A stretch of 64,000 nt of DNA from Propionispira raffinosivorans DSM 20765 (GTDB lineage: Bacteria > Bacillota > Negativicutes > Selenomonadales > Selenomonadaceae): NCBI RefSeq assembly GCF_000381065.1, contig NZ_KB905842.1:124001-188000 (forward strand), written 5' to 3'. Below the pieces are notes generated by a model that did not search any database, was not told the DNA's origin, and was given only the letters and a program-made list of their open reading frames with translations. This document shows, in pieces, positions 42,816-52,782 of this stretch; positions within the stretch are counted from its first letter, which is position 1; the number at the start of each line of letters is the position of its first letter. The translations under genes and the position numbers were made by a program.

Positions 42816-44099
42816 ATGGAAGATGAAAAATTTGATGTTATTATCGTTGGCGCCGGTCCGGCAGGGAGTGCCTGTGCATATATTCTGGCTCGTGAGGGCA
42901 AGTCGGTTTTAATGATTGAACGCGGTGATACAGCTGGTAGTAAAAATGTCACGGGTGGTCGTCTGTATACGTATGCTTTGGAATTAGTTGAATCTAATTT
43001 GTATAAAGAGGCCGTATTAGAACGTGCTGTTGTGCGAGAACAAATTATGATGCTCTCTGATAAAACGGGTCTTACAATGGATTATTTCGCCGGGACAAAT
43101 ATGGAAGAACGCATGCCGCAGTCTTACACGATTTTACGGGCACCATTTGATGAATGGTTTGCTGGCAAGGCCGAAGAACAAGGAGCAATGATTGCGGCTG
43201 GTATCTTGGTAGATGAACTGATCGAAAAAGATGGTAAAATTGTTGGCGTAAAAGCTGGTGGTGACGAAATGTATGCGGATCTTGTCATAGCAGCCGATGG
43301 TGTTAATTCGTCTATGGCAAGGCAGGCTGGGTTGAAGAAGGAATGGAATGGACATGAGGTCGGTATTGGGGTAAAAGAAGTCATCGAATTAGATCCGGAA
43401 ACAATACAACAGCGGTTTAATGTTGAACCGGATGAAGGCGTTGCACGAGCCATTCTTGGTGGCACAGATTCTGTAATGGGCGGGGGCTGTTTGTATACAA
43501 ATAAGGACACTATTTCATTGGGGGTTGTCTTAAGCCCGGCATCTCTTGCGGCACAAGAACGTTCTATTGCTGATATATATCAAGATTTTAAGATGCATCC
43601 TGCCATTTATCCATTGATTAAAGATGGAACAACAGTAGAATATAGTGCTCACCTTGTACCGGAAAACGGATGGAACAGTGTGCCAGAAAAATTATACCGT
43701 GATGGCTTTTTGATGGTGGGGGATGCTGCTGGATTTGTCATAAATACCGGGACAATGATACGAGGCATTGATTTGGCTATTGTTAGTGGTGTAGCAGCAG
43801 CTCGTGCTGTTTTGAAAGCTGCTGCACCAGCAGATGTCGGGCAGCTTTATATGAAAGAATTAAATGAGTTGCAGCTCATTTCAACTATGCAGTTATTTGC
43901 TGGCTGGCCGCAAATTACGGGGCTGCCTCGTATGTCTTCTGTGTATCCGGATTTGGCCAACGAAATGATAGGGTCATTGTTTTATGTTGATGGTAAACTT
44001 CCCAAACGCATGGATAAATCAATGCTGCAGATTTTGAGAAAACATGTTGGCATTGGCCAGGTTTTGGCGGATGCATGGAAGGGGTTTAAGGCACTATGA
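42816..44099 (+). CDS. fixC: FixC-type flavoprotein (electron transfer flavoprotein-quinone oxidoreductase)
   Basis: A 427-residue FAD protein with N-terminal DVIIVGAGPAGSACAYILA (residues about 8-26), the GDAAGFV FAD motif near 305, and the ETF-QO-like quinone region. Passes electrons from FixAB to menaquinone at the membrane. Ends in an ATGA overlap with fixX. GGGGAG site upstream. Confidence 0.92.
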   Translation: MEDEKFDVIIVGAGPAGSACAYILAREGKSVLMIERGDTAGSKNVTGGRLYTYALELVESNLYKEAVLERAVVREQIMMLSDKTGLTMDYFAGTNMEERMPQSYTILRAPFDEWFAGKAEEQGAMIAAGILVDELIEKDGKIVGVKAGGDEMYADLVIAADGVNSSMARQAGLKKEWNGHEVGIGVKEVIELDPETIQQRFNVEPDEGVARAILGGTDSVMGGGCLYTNKDTISLGVVLSPASLAAQERSIADIYQDFKMHPAIYPLIKDGTTVEYSAHLVPENGWNSVPEKLYRDGFLMVGDAAGFVINTGTMIRGIDLAIVSGVAAARAVLKAAAPADVGQLYMKELNELQLISTMQLFAGWPQITGLPRMSSVYPDLANEMIGSLFYVDGKLPKRMDKSMLQILRKHVGIGQVLADAWKGFKAL

Positions 44100-44383
44100 C
44101 AGTACAAAAGCAAGGAACAGATGAACTATTAGGTTTGGATAAATTTACGGTAGATGAAGAAAATGCGCATATTGTGCTGGATAAAACGGCTTGTGCTGTT
44201 TGCAATGATAAACCTTGTCTGGTCGTTTGCCCAGCCGGGCTTTACAAATTAAATGATAAAGGTGAAGTCCTTTTTGATTACGCGGGATGCCTCGAATGCG
44301 GCACGTGCAGAATCATGTGCCATCAGCTTAAACAATGGAAATATCCAGCAGGGACTTTTGGCGTATCATTTCGATTTGGTTGA
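44096..44383 (+). CDS. fixX: FixX ferredoxin-like protein
   Basis: A 95-residue iron-sulphur protein with eight Cys in two groups: C33, C36, C41, C45 and C65, C68, C71, C75 (CLECGTCRIMC). Enough for one or two [4Fe-4S] clusters; it delivers electrons between FixC and quinone. Start overlaps the fixC stop by four bases. Confidence 0.9.
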   Translation: MTVQKQGTDELLGLDKFTVDEENAHIVLDKTACAVCNDKPCLVVCPAGLYKLNDKGEVLFDYAGCLECGTCRIMCHQLKQWKYPAGTFGVSFRFG

Positions 44384-44573
44384 TTCAAAAATAGTACAAA
44401 GATTTAGTGTAGTGTCTGCGTTATATTGTTACAATAGATATATTGATTTTGTAGGGTGGATGCTGCACTAGAAAAAAATTCGATACCATTCAATTATAAT
44501 AATATGTTTCAATAATAGTAACAGAATTTTCAGCTAATGGTAACAAACAGAAAGATAGGGAGATGGATTTTGT

Positions 44574-45962
44574 ATGAGCAGTCATGATCTAAATCAATCA
44601 GGCAAAAAAAAGATAACAGACTATTTTACGGAATTTGCGGAGCGCTGGGTTCCGGATTCGTATGTTATTGCTCTTGTTTTAAGTGTTGTAGCCTTTGGAC
44701 TTGCGGCGATTTTTACACCAAATAATCCATATCAAATCGTACAGGCATGGGGAAAAGGGTTCTGGACACTACTAGAATTTTCGATGCAAATGTCGTTAAT
44801 TGTTATTACGGGATATGCTTTGGCGACAACACCTCTTTGTAAAAATTTAATTGCTGGTGTTTGTAATAAGCCGAGCACAGCACCGCAGTTTTATGTGTGG
44901 GCAGTTATTATTTCTTCCATTGGTTATTATCTTAATTGGGGGTTTGGCTTGGTTTTTGCAGCACTCATTACAAAAGAATTAGCCAGACAGGCAGCCAAGA
45001 AAGGGATTTTAGTTGATTATCGTTGTTTATGCGGCGCCAGCTGGACAGCATTTTATATTTGGCATATGGGACTTTCCGGGTCGGCACCGCTGTTGGTTGC
45101 TACTGCAAATCATTTTATGGTGAAAGAAATTGGCATTATTCCAATCACACAAACCATTTTTCATCCATATACTTTAATTTTACTTGGTATTTCCGTGCTG
45201 GCAATTGTCATATTATTTTGGAAAGTGTTGCTGCCAACCGACGCTGGCAAAATTAAAACGTTTGCGGATTTAAGGCCTGATTTGGCAATTGATGAAAAGG
45301 TTGAAGTCGTTCAAAATAAAAAAATAACCACACCAAGTGAATGGTTTACCTATACACCATGGTTTTCTTATATTATTGGTATCATGTTTTTAGTATATCT
45401 GTATTATCATTTTGTTGAACTGGGCAAATCGCTTGATATTAATGTGCTGAATTTTATCTTTTTGATGTTAATTATCTTTTTGTACAAAAAACCAGCTGAT
45501 TTAATTAAAGCAATTAAGGCCTCTACATCGGCATCGTGGGGCGTTATTTTACAGTTTCCATTTTATGCTGGTATATTTGGTATTATGAAATACACTGGCT
45601 TGGTGGATACTCTTTCACAATGGGTTATCAGTTTTAGCACAGAGTTCACTTTTCCCGCAATTGCGGCAGTACTGACGGCAGGAATCGGATATTTTATCCC
45701 GTCTGGTGGAAGTAAATGGGTTATAGAGGCACCATTTCTTATTCCGGCAGGTCAGGCATTAGGGGTTCCGGATGCAAAAACAATTATAGCGTATATGTTT
45801 GGTGGAGATTTAGTGGCATTAATTCAACCGTTTTTCGCAGTACCATTTATGGCCGTAGCGGGGCTTGAATTTAAAGATTTTGTTGGCTATTCATTTGTTG
45901 CATTTATTGTTTTGGGCATTATCATGGTTTTAGGGTTAACTTTTATCCCATTTGCACTATAA
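44574..45962 (+). CDS. atoE: AtoE-family short-chain fatty acid transporter
   Basis: A 462-residue membrane protein with about 12 helices, with the AtoE landmarks WVPDSYVIALVLS near the N-terminus, NWGFGLVFAALI mid-way and FIPSGGSKWVIEAPF in the C-terminal half. Imports acetoacetate, butyrate or similar acids. It lies 190 bp behind fixX on the same strand, so it is either in the same transcript or in a second unit with the dehydrogenase gene. GGGAG site before ATG. Confidence 0.87.
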   Translation: MSSHDLNQSGKKKITDYFTEFAERWVPDSYVIALVLSVVAFGLAAIFTPNNPYQIVQAWGKGFWTLLEFSMQMSLIVITGYALATTPLCKNLIAGVCNKPSTAPQFYVWAVIISSIGYYLNWGFGLVFAALITKELARQAAKKGILVDYRCLCGASWTAFYIWHMGLSGSAPLLVATANHFMVKEIGIIPITQTIFHPYTLILLGISVLAIVILFWKVLLPTDAGKIKTFADLRPDLAIDEKVEVVQNKKITTPSEWFTYTPWFSYIIGIMFLVYLYYHFVELGKSLDINVLNFIFLMLIIFLYKKPADLIKAIKASTSASWGVILQFPFYAGIFGIMKYTGLVDTLSQWVISFSTEFTFPAIAAVLTAGIGYFIPSGGSKWVIEAPFLIPAGQALGVPDAKTIIAYMFGGDLVALIQPFFAVPFMAVAGLEFKDFVGYSFVAFIVLGIIMVLGLTFIPFAL

Positions 45963-45996
45963 AGAAAATAAAAAGATAAAGGAAAGAGGTCATTTT

Positions 45997-46950
45997 ATGA
46001 AAACGGAAGATATTAAAAATATTTGTAACTTAGGAACGGGAACTATGGGATTTGGTACAGCGCTGCTATTTGCTAAAAAGGGGTATACTGTGCGGATGTT
46101 TGGACGCTCTGACGCGAGTATTGAGCGAGGCTTTCACAGTATAAAAGCTACATTGGAAACATATAAAGAAAATCAATTGGTAACAGAAGAAGAAATACCA
46201 GAGATTTTAGGCAGAATTAAAGGTTGTACAACCATCGAAGAAGCAGTCCAAAATGCGGATTTTGTTATAGAATCGATTGCCGAGGATTTGGCTATAAAAA
46301 GAGAAGTATGGAAAAAAGTTGAAAGCTTAAGCGGTCCTGATACCATTTTTGCAACAAATACCTCAGGACTCAGTCCAACTGAGATTGCGGAAGCATTAAC
46401 AAGAAAAGATAAATTTGTCGTTGCTCATTTCTGGAATCCACCCCATCTGGTACCGTTGGTGGAAATTGTACCTGGGAAATATACTTCACAAGAAACGGTG
46501 GATGTGACCTGGAAATTAATTGAGAAAATTGGCAAGAAACCAGTAGCATTAAAACGCGAAGCACTTGGCTTTATTGGCAATCGTTTGCAGCTCGCCTTAC
46601 TGCGTGAAGCCTTATACATTGTTGAATCAGGGATTGCAACACAAGAAGCCGTTGATACGGCTGTAAAATATAGCATTGGTCGCCGCCTGTCAACAACGGG
46701 ACCATTGGAAACAGCAGATCTGGGTGGGTTGGATATTTTTCATAATATAGCAGCTTATTTGTACGCTGATTTATGCGATGTAAAAGAACCTTCTGAACTA
46801 TTAAAGAAAGCAATGAAGGAAGGAAATCTTGGAGCAAAAACCGGTACGGGACTTTATGACTGGACGCCGGACGGGTTGCAAAAAATCAAGAAGACTCGAG
46901 AAAATATTTTAATTGAATGGTTACAAAAAGATAAAATCATGACGTTCTGA
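45997..46950 (+). CDS. 3-hydroxyacyl-CoA dehydrogenase
   Basis: A 317-residue NAD-dependent dehydrogenase. Rossmann GTGTMG (13-18); catalytic region NTSGLSPTEIA and AHFWNPPHLVPLVE with the active-site His; C-terminal helical domain with PLETADLGGLDIF. The FWNPPHL variant differs from the FFNPVPxM of classical 3-hydroxybutyryl-CoA dehydrogenases and is also seen in carnitine/gulonate dehydrogenase-like members, so the exact substrate is open. ATG 45997 after AGAGG; an earlier frame start is discarded. Confidence 0.85.
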   Translation: MKTEDIKNICNLGTGTMGFGTALLFAKKGYTVRMFGRSDASIERGFHSIKATLETYKENQLVTEEEIPEILGRIKGCTTIEEAVQNADFVIESIAEDLAIKREVWKKVESLSGPDTIFATNTSGLSPTEIAEALTRKDKFVVAHFWNPPHLVPLVEIVPGKYTSQETVDVTWKLIEKIGKKPVALKREALGFIGNRLQLALLREALYIVESGIATQEAVDTAVKYSIGRRLSTTGPLETADLGGLDIFHNIAAYLYADLCDVKEPSELLKKAMKEGNLGAKTGTGLYDWTPDGLQKIKKTRENILIEWLQKDKIMTF

Positions 46951-46978
46951 TTTTAGAATGTACAATCACTTTTCGTAG

Positions 46979-47032
46979 AAAGACAGTATGTCATATCCTT
47001 GGTAGTTGAGGGGTGATGTACTGTCTTTTAAT
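46979..47032 (+). terminator. Possible terminator or attenuator before hydC
   Basis: 10-bp perfect stem (aaagacagta 46979-46988, tactgtcttt 47019-47028) with a 30-nt loop followed by TAATATAT. Long loop and weak T-tract, so it may only attenuate transcription into the hydrogenase genes. Confidence 0.4.
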
Positions 47033-47090
47033 ATATCAAGAAAATTTAGAGTCGGTGGAATTTCAAATGGGATTTGAGGGGGTTATTTTT

Positions 47091-47588
47091 ATGCCAGAAA
47101 ATATACTGGAAAGAGTATTAACAAGAGAATTAGCACGGCAAATTGATGGAATTTTAAGTAACTATCAATATGATGCATCGCATTTGATCGGAATTTTATT
47201 GGATATACAGCAAATTATACCTAAACATTATATTCCAGAAGAAATAGCTTATTATTTAGCACAAAAACTTAATGTAAAAATTACCAATATTTACGATTGT
47301 ATCACTTTTTATAGCTCAATCTATAGTAAAGCCAGAGCCGAGTACCCCTTGCAAATTTGTAATAGCATTGTTTGTAAAGTGAAAAAAGAGGAACGGTTAG
47401 CGATGGATCTGAAAAAAATTTTAAAGGTAGAAATCGATCAAGCAACTGCAGATGGTAAATTTATTATTGAAATGGTACCTTGTTTTGGTGCCTGCGATGT
47501 GGCTCCAGCGGTCAAGGTAAATGGAAAAGTATATGGTAATTTAAACAATGAAGAAAAAATAAAAGCAATGCTTCAAGAACTTGTGTGA
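47091..47588 (+). CDS. hydC: [FeFe] hydrogenase subunit HydC (NuoE-like)
   Basis: A 165-residue thioredoxin-like [2Fe-2S] protein. Ligands C90, C95, C131 and C135 have the NuoE spacing. Small subunit of NADH-linked trimeric hydrogenases. ATG 47091 after GAGGGGG; the longer upstream frame (from 47013) runs into the hairpin and is discarded. Followed by hydB after 9 bp. Confidence 0.9.
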   Translation: MPENILERVLTRELARQIDGILSNYQYDASHLIGILLDIQQIIPKHYIPEEIAYYLAQKLNVKITNIYDCITFYSSIYSKARAEYPLQICNSIVCKVKKEERLAMDLKKILKVEIDQATADGKFIIEMVPCFGACDVAPAVKVNGKVYGNLNNEEKIKAMLQELV

Positions 47589-47597
47589 GGAGATAAA

Positions 47598-48872
47598 ATG
47601 ATGACAATGGCAGTTAAGTTTATGACGAAAAATTTTGGCCGTTATGATATCCGTTCGCTTGCTTCTTATATGGAAATTGGTGGATTAACAGCCTTAAAAA
47701 AAGCGATTCAGATGCCAGGCGATGATATAGCAGCATTGCTTACCGCAGCAGGCATTAAAGGACGGGGTGGAGCCGCGTATCCAATGGGAAAAAAATGGCT
47801 GCAGGCAAGAGCTGTAAAAGCGGCAGAAAAAGTGATCATTTGTAATGCCGATGAAGGGGAACCTTGTACATTTAAAGATAGAACTCTTATTCAAAATGAT
47901 CCTTTCAATTTGTTGGAAGGTATGATTATTGCTGGATATGTCATTGAGGCACAACATGGTTATATTTATTTGCGTGAAGAATACAGTTATTTGAAATCTA
48001 TCTTGTTAAACGCGATCGAGCAGCTTACGGAAAAAAACTTTTTGGGAAAGAATATTCTTGGTAAAAAAGGCTTTGATTATGAATTACATCTTTGCAGTGG
48101 TGCCGGGGCATATGTATGTGGTGAAGGGACGGCGCTGATTGAATCTATAGAAGGTAAAAGCGGCAGGCCTAGAATGAAACCACCTTATATAAAACAGTGT
48201 GGTTTGTATAATCATCCGACATGTGTACAAAATGTTGAGAGCTTATCACTTGTTGCAGCTATTGTGAATGATGAAAATAACATATATCAGACGTATGGAA
48301 CGAAAGGAGAAAAAAATTCCATTGGAACGAAACTGATTAGTGTTGCCGGGAATGTAAAGCAGCCGGGCGTTTTCGAAATTCCTTTTGGAATAACAATAAG
48401 AGATATTATTTATGGACTTGCCGGGGGGCTGGAAGATCAGCCAATTAGGCTTATACAATTTGGCGGAGCATCCGGTAAAGTTGCTAGTAAAGATATACTT
48501 GATACACCATATTCTTATGAACATTTGATAAAGGCTGGTGTGGGGATAGGATCAGGAGCTATCTTAGTTGTCGATGAAAGTACAAGTGTAATTGATTTTT
48601 TAATTACAACACAGGCATTTTTCAGTCATGAAAGCTGTGGACAATGTGCTCCCTGCCGTGAAGGCAATCGACAGATTCGGTTATTGCTGCAAAAGATTAA
48701 AGATGGAGTACATACGCAGGCAGATATCGAAAAACTTAACTCAATTGCAGATATTATGACAGTATCTTCTTTGTGTGGACTGGGACAGGCATCGCAAAAT
48801 GCTCTTAAAACAGCTATGAAAGTATTTCCTGATGAATTTAAAATCATGGAACGAGGTGTGGAAATTGGCTAA
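47598..48872 (+). CDS. hydB: [FeFe] hydrogenase subunit HydB (NuoF-like)
   Basis: A 424-residue NADH- and FMN-binding subunit. NADH site GRGGAAYPMGKKW (about 55-67), FMN region CNADEGEPCTFKDR, and the N3-type [4Fe-4S] ligands C347, C350, C353 and C393. It lacks the N-terminal thioredoxin-like and C-terminal 2x[4Fe-4S] extensions of many bifurcating HydB proteins, being only NuoF-sized. That matters for whether the complex can use ferredoxin. Ends with an 8-bp overlap with hydA. Confidence 0.9.
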   Translation: MMTMAVKFMTKNFGRYDIRSLASYMEIGGLTALKKAIQMPGDDIAALLTAAGIKGRGGAAYPMGKKWLQARAVKAAEKVIICNADEGEPCTFKDRTLIQNDPFNLLEGMIIAGYVIEAQHGYIYLREEYSYLKSILLNAIEQLTEKNFLGKNILGKKGFDYELHLCSGAGAYVCGEGTALIESIEGKSGRPRMKPPYIKQCGLYNHPTCVQNVESLSLVAAIVNDENNIYQTYGTKGEKNSIGTKLISVAGNVKQPGVFEIPFGITIRDIIYGLAGGLEDQPIRLIQFGGASGKVASKDILDTPYSYEHLIKAGVGIGSGAILVVDESTSVIDFLITTQAFFSHESCGQCAPCREGNRQIRLLLQKIKDGVHTQADIEKLNSIADIMTVSSLCGLGQASQNALKTAMKVFPDEFKIMERGVEIG

Positions 48873-50613
48873 AATCAATGTGAAAATTAATGGAGTTTTG
48901 ATTGAAGTTGAATCAGGGACCCGAATTATTGAAGCGGCAAAAAGTTTAAATATAGAAATTCCTCATCTATGTTATCATCCGGACCAAAGAATCAAAGCAT
49001 TATGTCGTATTTGTTCGGTTGAAGTTGTTGGCAGTAAAAAAATGTCAGCGGCCTGTTCAACTTATGTATGGGATGGGATGGAAATTCTAACGAACACCAA
49101 GAAAGTGTATGATACACAAAAAGGTATTCTGGAAATGATTTTGGCCAATCATAAACAGGACTGTTTGTCTTGTTCAAGAAATGGAAATTGTGAACTTCAG
49201 AATCTTTGTATGCGGTTTGGAATTCAAAGGCAGACACTGGATAAAACGGTAAATCCTGTTTATTTAGATGATAATCCATGTATTGAACGTAATATGGATA
49301 AATGTGTAAAGTGTGGCCGCTGTGATAAGATTTGTCGCGACGTGCAGGGGGTAAGTGCTATAACCTGGGCCGGACGATCTGAAACATTTACGTTTACAAC
49401 CGCCTATAACAAGTCCTTGATGGATACGGATTGTGTGCTTTGCGGTCAATGTACGACGGTATGTCCTGTCGGTGCTATTGTAGAAAAAGATAATACGCAA
49501 ACAGTTCGGGAAGCCATACAAGATTCGGGGAAACATGTTATTGTTCAAGTAGCACCTGCTGTTAGAGTGGCTCTTGGCGATATTTTTGAGTTGGAGAAAG
49601 GAACTGTTGTAACTGGCAAAATGGTGACCGCTTTGAAGCAGCTTGGTTTTGATAAAGTGTTTGATACCGTATTTGCTGCCGATGTGACTATTATGGAAGA
49701 AGGGAATGAGCTATTGGATAGAATTCGTAATAATGGAATATTGCCAATGATTACTTCTTGCAGTCCAGGCTGGGTAAATTATATGGAAAAACATTATAGT
49801 GATCAGATTGATCATTTGTCTACAGCAAAATCTCCGCAGCAAATCTTTGGTGCAATCGCAAAATCTTATTACGCTGACAAAAGCAATATGAATAAAAAGA
49901 ACATTATAACGGTATCTGTTATGCCTTGCGTTACAAAAAAATTTGAGGCGGCGAGACCCGAGATGGCAAACGATGGGGTACGAGACGTGGATATTGTTAT
50001 TACGACGCGGGAACTTGCAAAAATGATTCAGTATGCTGGAATAGATTTTGTCGCTTTAGAAGAGTCTGAATTTGATAGTCCGTTGGGAGAAGGAACTGGT
50101 GCGGGTGTTATTTTTGGGACAACAGGGGGAGTCACGGAAGCTGCTGTCAGGACCGTATATGAAGTGGTAATGGAAGATGAACTTGAAAAACTCGAATTTA
50201 AAGATGCAAGGGGTTTGCAAGGAATTAAAGAGGCTGAAGTTGATTTAAAGGGTAGAAAATTGAAAATCGCAGTAGCACATGGACTTGCTAATGCCCAAAA
50301 AATTATGGAACAAATTAAAGCGGGAACGAGTCCATACACGTTTATTGAAATTATGGCTTGTCCAGGCGGGTGTATAGGTGGAGGTGGCCAACCGCTTAAC
50401 ACAACAATTGACGGCAAGAAAATGCGTATGGATGCAATTTATGAAATTGATTGTAGTAAGAAGATTAGAAAATCGCATGAAAATCCAGAAGTGCAAAAAC
50501 TATATCGAGAGTTTTTGGGGAAACCCCTTAGTGAGAAATCACATGAGTTGTTGCATACACATTATCATAAAGCGAATAAAAGGTATGATTTTTCTTATTT
50601 AGATGAATCATAA
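48865..50613 (+). CDS. hydA: [FeFe] hydrogenase catalytic subunit HydA
   Basis: A 582-residue group A [FeFe] hydrogenase. Order: N-terminal [2Fe-2S] domain (about 1-80), His-Cys [4Fe-4S] segment (HKQDCLSC...NC), two [4Fe-4S] ferredoxin motifs (CVKCGRCDKIC and CVLCGQCTTVCP), H-cluster domain with L1 TSCSPGW (C299), L2 MPCVTKK (C355), L3 ACPGGCIGGGGQP (C499, C503), and a small-subunit-like C-terminal tail. All H-cluster ligands are present. TTG 48865 chosen: GAGGTG precedes it and the protein then starts MAKINVKING. It overlaps hydB by 8 bp. Oxidises or evolves H2 with NAD(H), possibly with ferredoxin. Confidence 0.92.
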   Translation: MAKINVKINGVLIEVESGTRIIEAAKSLNIEIPHLCYHPDQRIKALCRICSVEVVGSKKMSAACSTYVWDGMEILTNTKKVYDTQKGILEMILANHKQDCLSCSRNGNCELQNLCMRFGIQRQTLDKTVNPVYLDDNPCIERNMDKCVKCGRCDKICRDVQGVSAITWAGRSETFTFTTAYNKSLMDTDCVLCGQCTTVCPVGAIVEKDNTQTVREAIQDSGKHVIVQVAPAVRVALGDIFELEKGTVVTGKMVTALKQLGFDKVFDTVFAADVTIMEEGNELLDRIRNNGILPMITSCSPGWVNYMEKHYSDQIDHLSTAKSPQQIFGAIAKSYYADKSNMNKKNIITVSVMPCVTKKFEAARPEMANDGVRDVDIVITTRELAKMIQYAGIDFVALEESEFDSPLGEGTGAGVIFGTTGGVTEAAVRTVYEVVMEDELEKLEFKDARGLQGIKEAEVDLKGRKLKIAVAHGLANAQKIMEQIKAGTSPYTFIEIMACPGGCIGGGGQPLNTTIDGKKMRMDAIYEIDCSKKIRKSHENPEVQKLYREFLGKPLSEKSHELLHTHYHKANKRYDFSYLDES

Positions 50614-50645
50614 AAATTTAAAATAAGGAGGCCGCTGGGATTTAT

Positions 50646-52613
50646 ATGAGAAGTATTCAATCTATTTTTATTATATTAATGATTACAATTTTAGTGGTTA
50701 CGGCCGGTACCTTAACAACGATCAACTATATCAAAACGGAAACTGTTTTGGTTGATGGCATAGAACAACATTTAACGGATACGACCAGAGAAGCAGCAGG
50801 AAATGTTGACTGTTGGCTGCAATTGCGTATGTCGGAATTGGAGGGCTTGGCGAATTCTCCAGTCTTGCGTAGTGGTGATGAAAAGGCAATTAATACATAT
50901 TTGCTGCAGGAAAATCAAAGGCTGCCAATTTATAGTACTTTTTGGGTATCTGATCCAGATGGAAATTGGTATTCGCCAGTCGGCTCATCGGGAAGTATTC
51001 AAGAGAGAGCTTATTATAAACAGGTTTTAACAACGAAAAAAACTGTAATTTCTGAGCCTTTGATTGGGAAGGCAGATGGAAAAATGGCAGTTGTTGTTGC
51101 TGTTCCGGTGATTAAAGATGGACAGTTAGTAGCGATTTTGGGCGGTAATGTAAAAATGGATGAATTGATGCAATTGATTTCTTCCATTAAAATTGGGCAG
51201 TCGGGGTTTGCTACATTGTATCAATTAGATGGTACTGTTTTAGTGGATCGAGATTCGAAAAAAAATTTGCAGTATAATCCATTACAGGAGGCAGACAGCC
51301 CCTTGTCTGGAGTTGTAAAAAAACTAAAAAATGCACAATCAGGTATTGAGGAGATTGTGGAAAATGGAGAAGCTGAATATGTGTCTTATGCCCCGTTGAA
51401 GAATGTAAACTGGGCAATTACAGCAACAGCTTTCGTCCATGAATTTAAGAATCCGCTGATAGCCATTCGCTTATGGTCCATTATTTCTGCTATTATTCTT
51501 GTTGTTTTAGCAGCATTGGCGGTATTGTTCTTTACAAGACGTCTTATCAAGCCTTTAAAACAGTTGCAGGTGGCGGCTGAAAAATTGTCGAATGGTGATT
51601 GTACAACGGTTATAGATATACAAGAGAAAAATGAAATTGGCAAATTGGCAGAGTCGTTTAAAATAATGATGCAGAATATTCAAGGTTTGGTTGGACATAT
51701 CAAACAATCCGCCTTACAAGTAGCTTCATCATCTGAACAGTTAACTTCTAGTGTAGGACAATCGGCTGAGGCAGCTAACCAAGTTACTCTTGTTATTGCA
51801 GAGGTTGCCAAAGGAGCAGACATACAGGTCAAGGCTGTGGATACAGCAACTCTTATTGTAGAAAAAATGTCTGGAAATATTCAACAGGCAATTGATGGTG
51901 CAGCTAGTGTAGTTCATGTTACCAGCAAAACATCTCAGGCTGCCGAAACGGGGAATAAAGCGCTGCAATCTGCCTCAGATCAGATGAAAAATATTGAAAT
52001 TGCAATTGAAAAAGTAGCTGAAGTTGTTGGGAAATTGGGTGAACGTTCCAAGGAGATTGGACAAATAGTGAGTGCTATTTCAGGAATTGCCGGGCAAACT
52101 AATTTATTGGCACTTAACGCTGCGATTGAGGCTGCTCGAGCTGGTGATCAGGGACGTGGTTTTGCGGTGGTGGCAGAAGAAGTGCGCAAACTAGCCGAAC
52201 AATCGGAGGGGTCGGCCAAAAAAATTGCGACTCTTATTGGTGAAATTCAGTCTGATACAGAATGTGCGGTCATTTCTATGGATGCGGGAACTCATGAAGT
52301 AATCTGTGGTACAGAAGTTGTCACTTCAGCTGGCTTGACCTTTAAAGAGATTGCTGAATTGGTTAAACAAGCAGAGTCCGAAGCTCATGGTATTTCAGCT
52401 GTAATTGGGCAGGTGTCGGTTGACAGTAAAAATTTGGTTTCTGATATTGAGTCAATAAATCATATTAGCGGAGAAACATCAGGACAAACGCAGACTGTTT
52501 TAGCATCAACGGAAGAACAATCTGCTGGTATGCAAGAAATTGCATCATCTAGTCAGGCTTTAGCTCAGATGGCTGAGGAATTACAGCATGCGGTTAGTAA
52601 GTTTAAAATCTGA
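50646..52613 (+). CDS. Methyl-accepting chemotaxis protein with dCache sensor
   Basis: A 655-residue chemoreceptor: TM1 (about 5-27), periplasmic dCache_1 domain (about 38-275; [12 protein letters not shown] and DLD-type ligand-pocket segments), TM2 (about 283-303), HAMP (about 305-357) and the signalling coil with [19 protein letters not shown]. dCache domains often bind small carboxylates or amino acids. It starts 32 bp after hydA on the same strand without a terminator between, so it may be the last gene of the cluster and guide the cell to its substrate. AAGGAGG stands 14 bases from ATG, rather far. Confidence 0.9.
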   Translation: MRSIQSIFIILMITILVVTAGTLTTINYIKTETVLVDGIEQHLTDTTREAAGNVDCWLQLRMSELEGLANSPVLRSGDEKAINTYLLQENQRLPIYSTFWVSDPDGNWYSPVGSSGSIQERAYYKQVLTTKKTVISEPLIGKADGKMAVVVAVPVIKDGQLVAILGGNVKMDELMQLISSIKIGQSGFATLYQLDGTVLVDRDSKKNLQYNPLQEADSPLSGVVKKLKNAQSGIEEIVENGEAEYVSYAPLKNVNWAITATAFVHEFKNPLIAIRLWSIISAIILVVLAALAVLFFTRRLIKPLKQLQVAAEKLSNGDCTTVIDIQEKNEIGKLAESFKIMMQNIQGLVGHIKQSALQVASSSEQLTSSVGQSAEAANQVTLVIAEVAKGADIQVKAVDTATLIVEKMSGNIQQAIDGAASVVHVTSKTSQAAETGNKALQSASDQMKNIEIAIEKVAEVVGKLGERSKEIGQIVSAISGIAGQTNLLALNAAIEAARAGDQGRGFAVVAEEVRKLAEQSEGSAKKIATLIGEIQSDTECAVISMDAGTHEVICGTEVVTSAGLTFKEIAELVKQAESEAHGISAVIGQVSVDSKNLVSDIESINHISGETSGQTQTVLASTEEQSAGMQEIASSSQALAQMAEELQHAVSKFKI

Positions 52614-52652
52614 TTCAAGAAAAACTTATTTATATAGGATAAAAATACAATT

Positions 52653-52677
52653 GGACTGCAGAAATTTTCTGCAGTCC
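52653..52677 (+). terminator. Hairpin after the dCache chemoreceptor gene
   Basis: 11-bp perfect stem ggactgcagaa (52653-52663) with ttctgcagtcc (52667-52677), 3-nt loop, poor T-tract. Plausible end of the large cluster. Confidence 0.6.
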
Positions 52678-52782
52678 GATTAGTTTATAAGGAACATTAT
52701 ATGATGGATTGAACTTTTGAAATTGAGGTCATGACTTCGTCAGTAAGTCGGTTTTGCTTGATATATCAGGAGTAAACCCGGT

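Noticed and set aside
37448..50613. Carnitine/crotonobetaine (cai-fix) pathway
   Set aside because: The CoA-transferase is family I with a catalytic Glu, not the family III CaiB type, and no CaiT or CaiC homologue is present.
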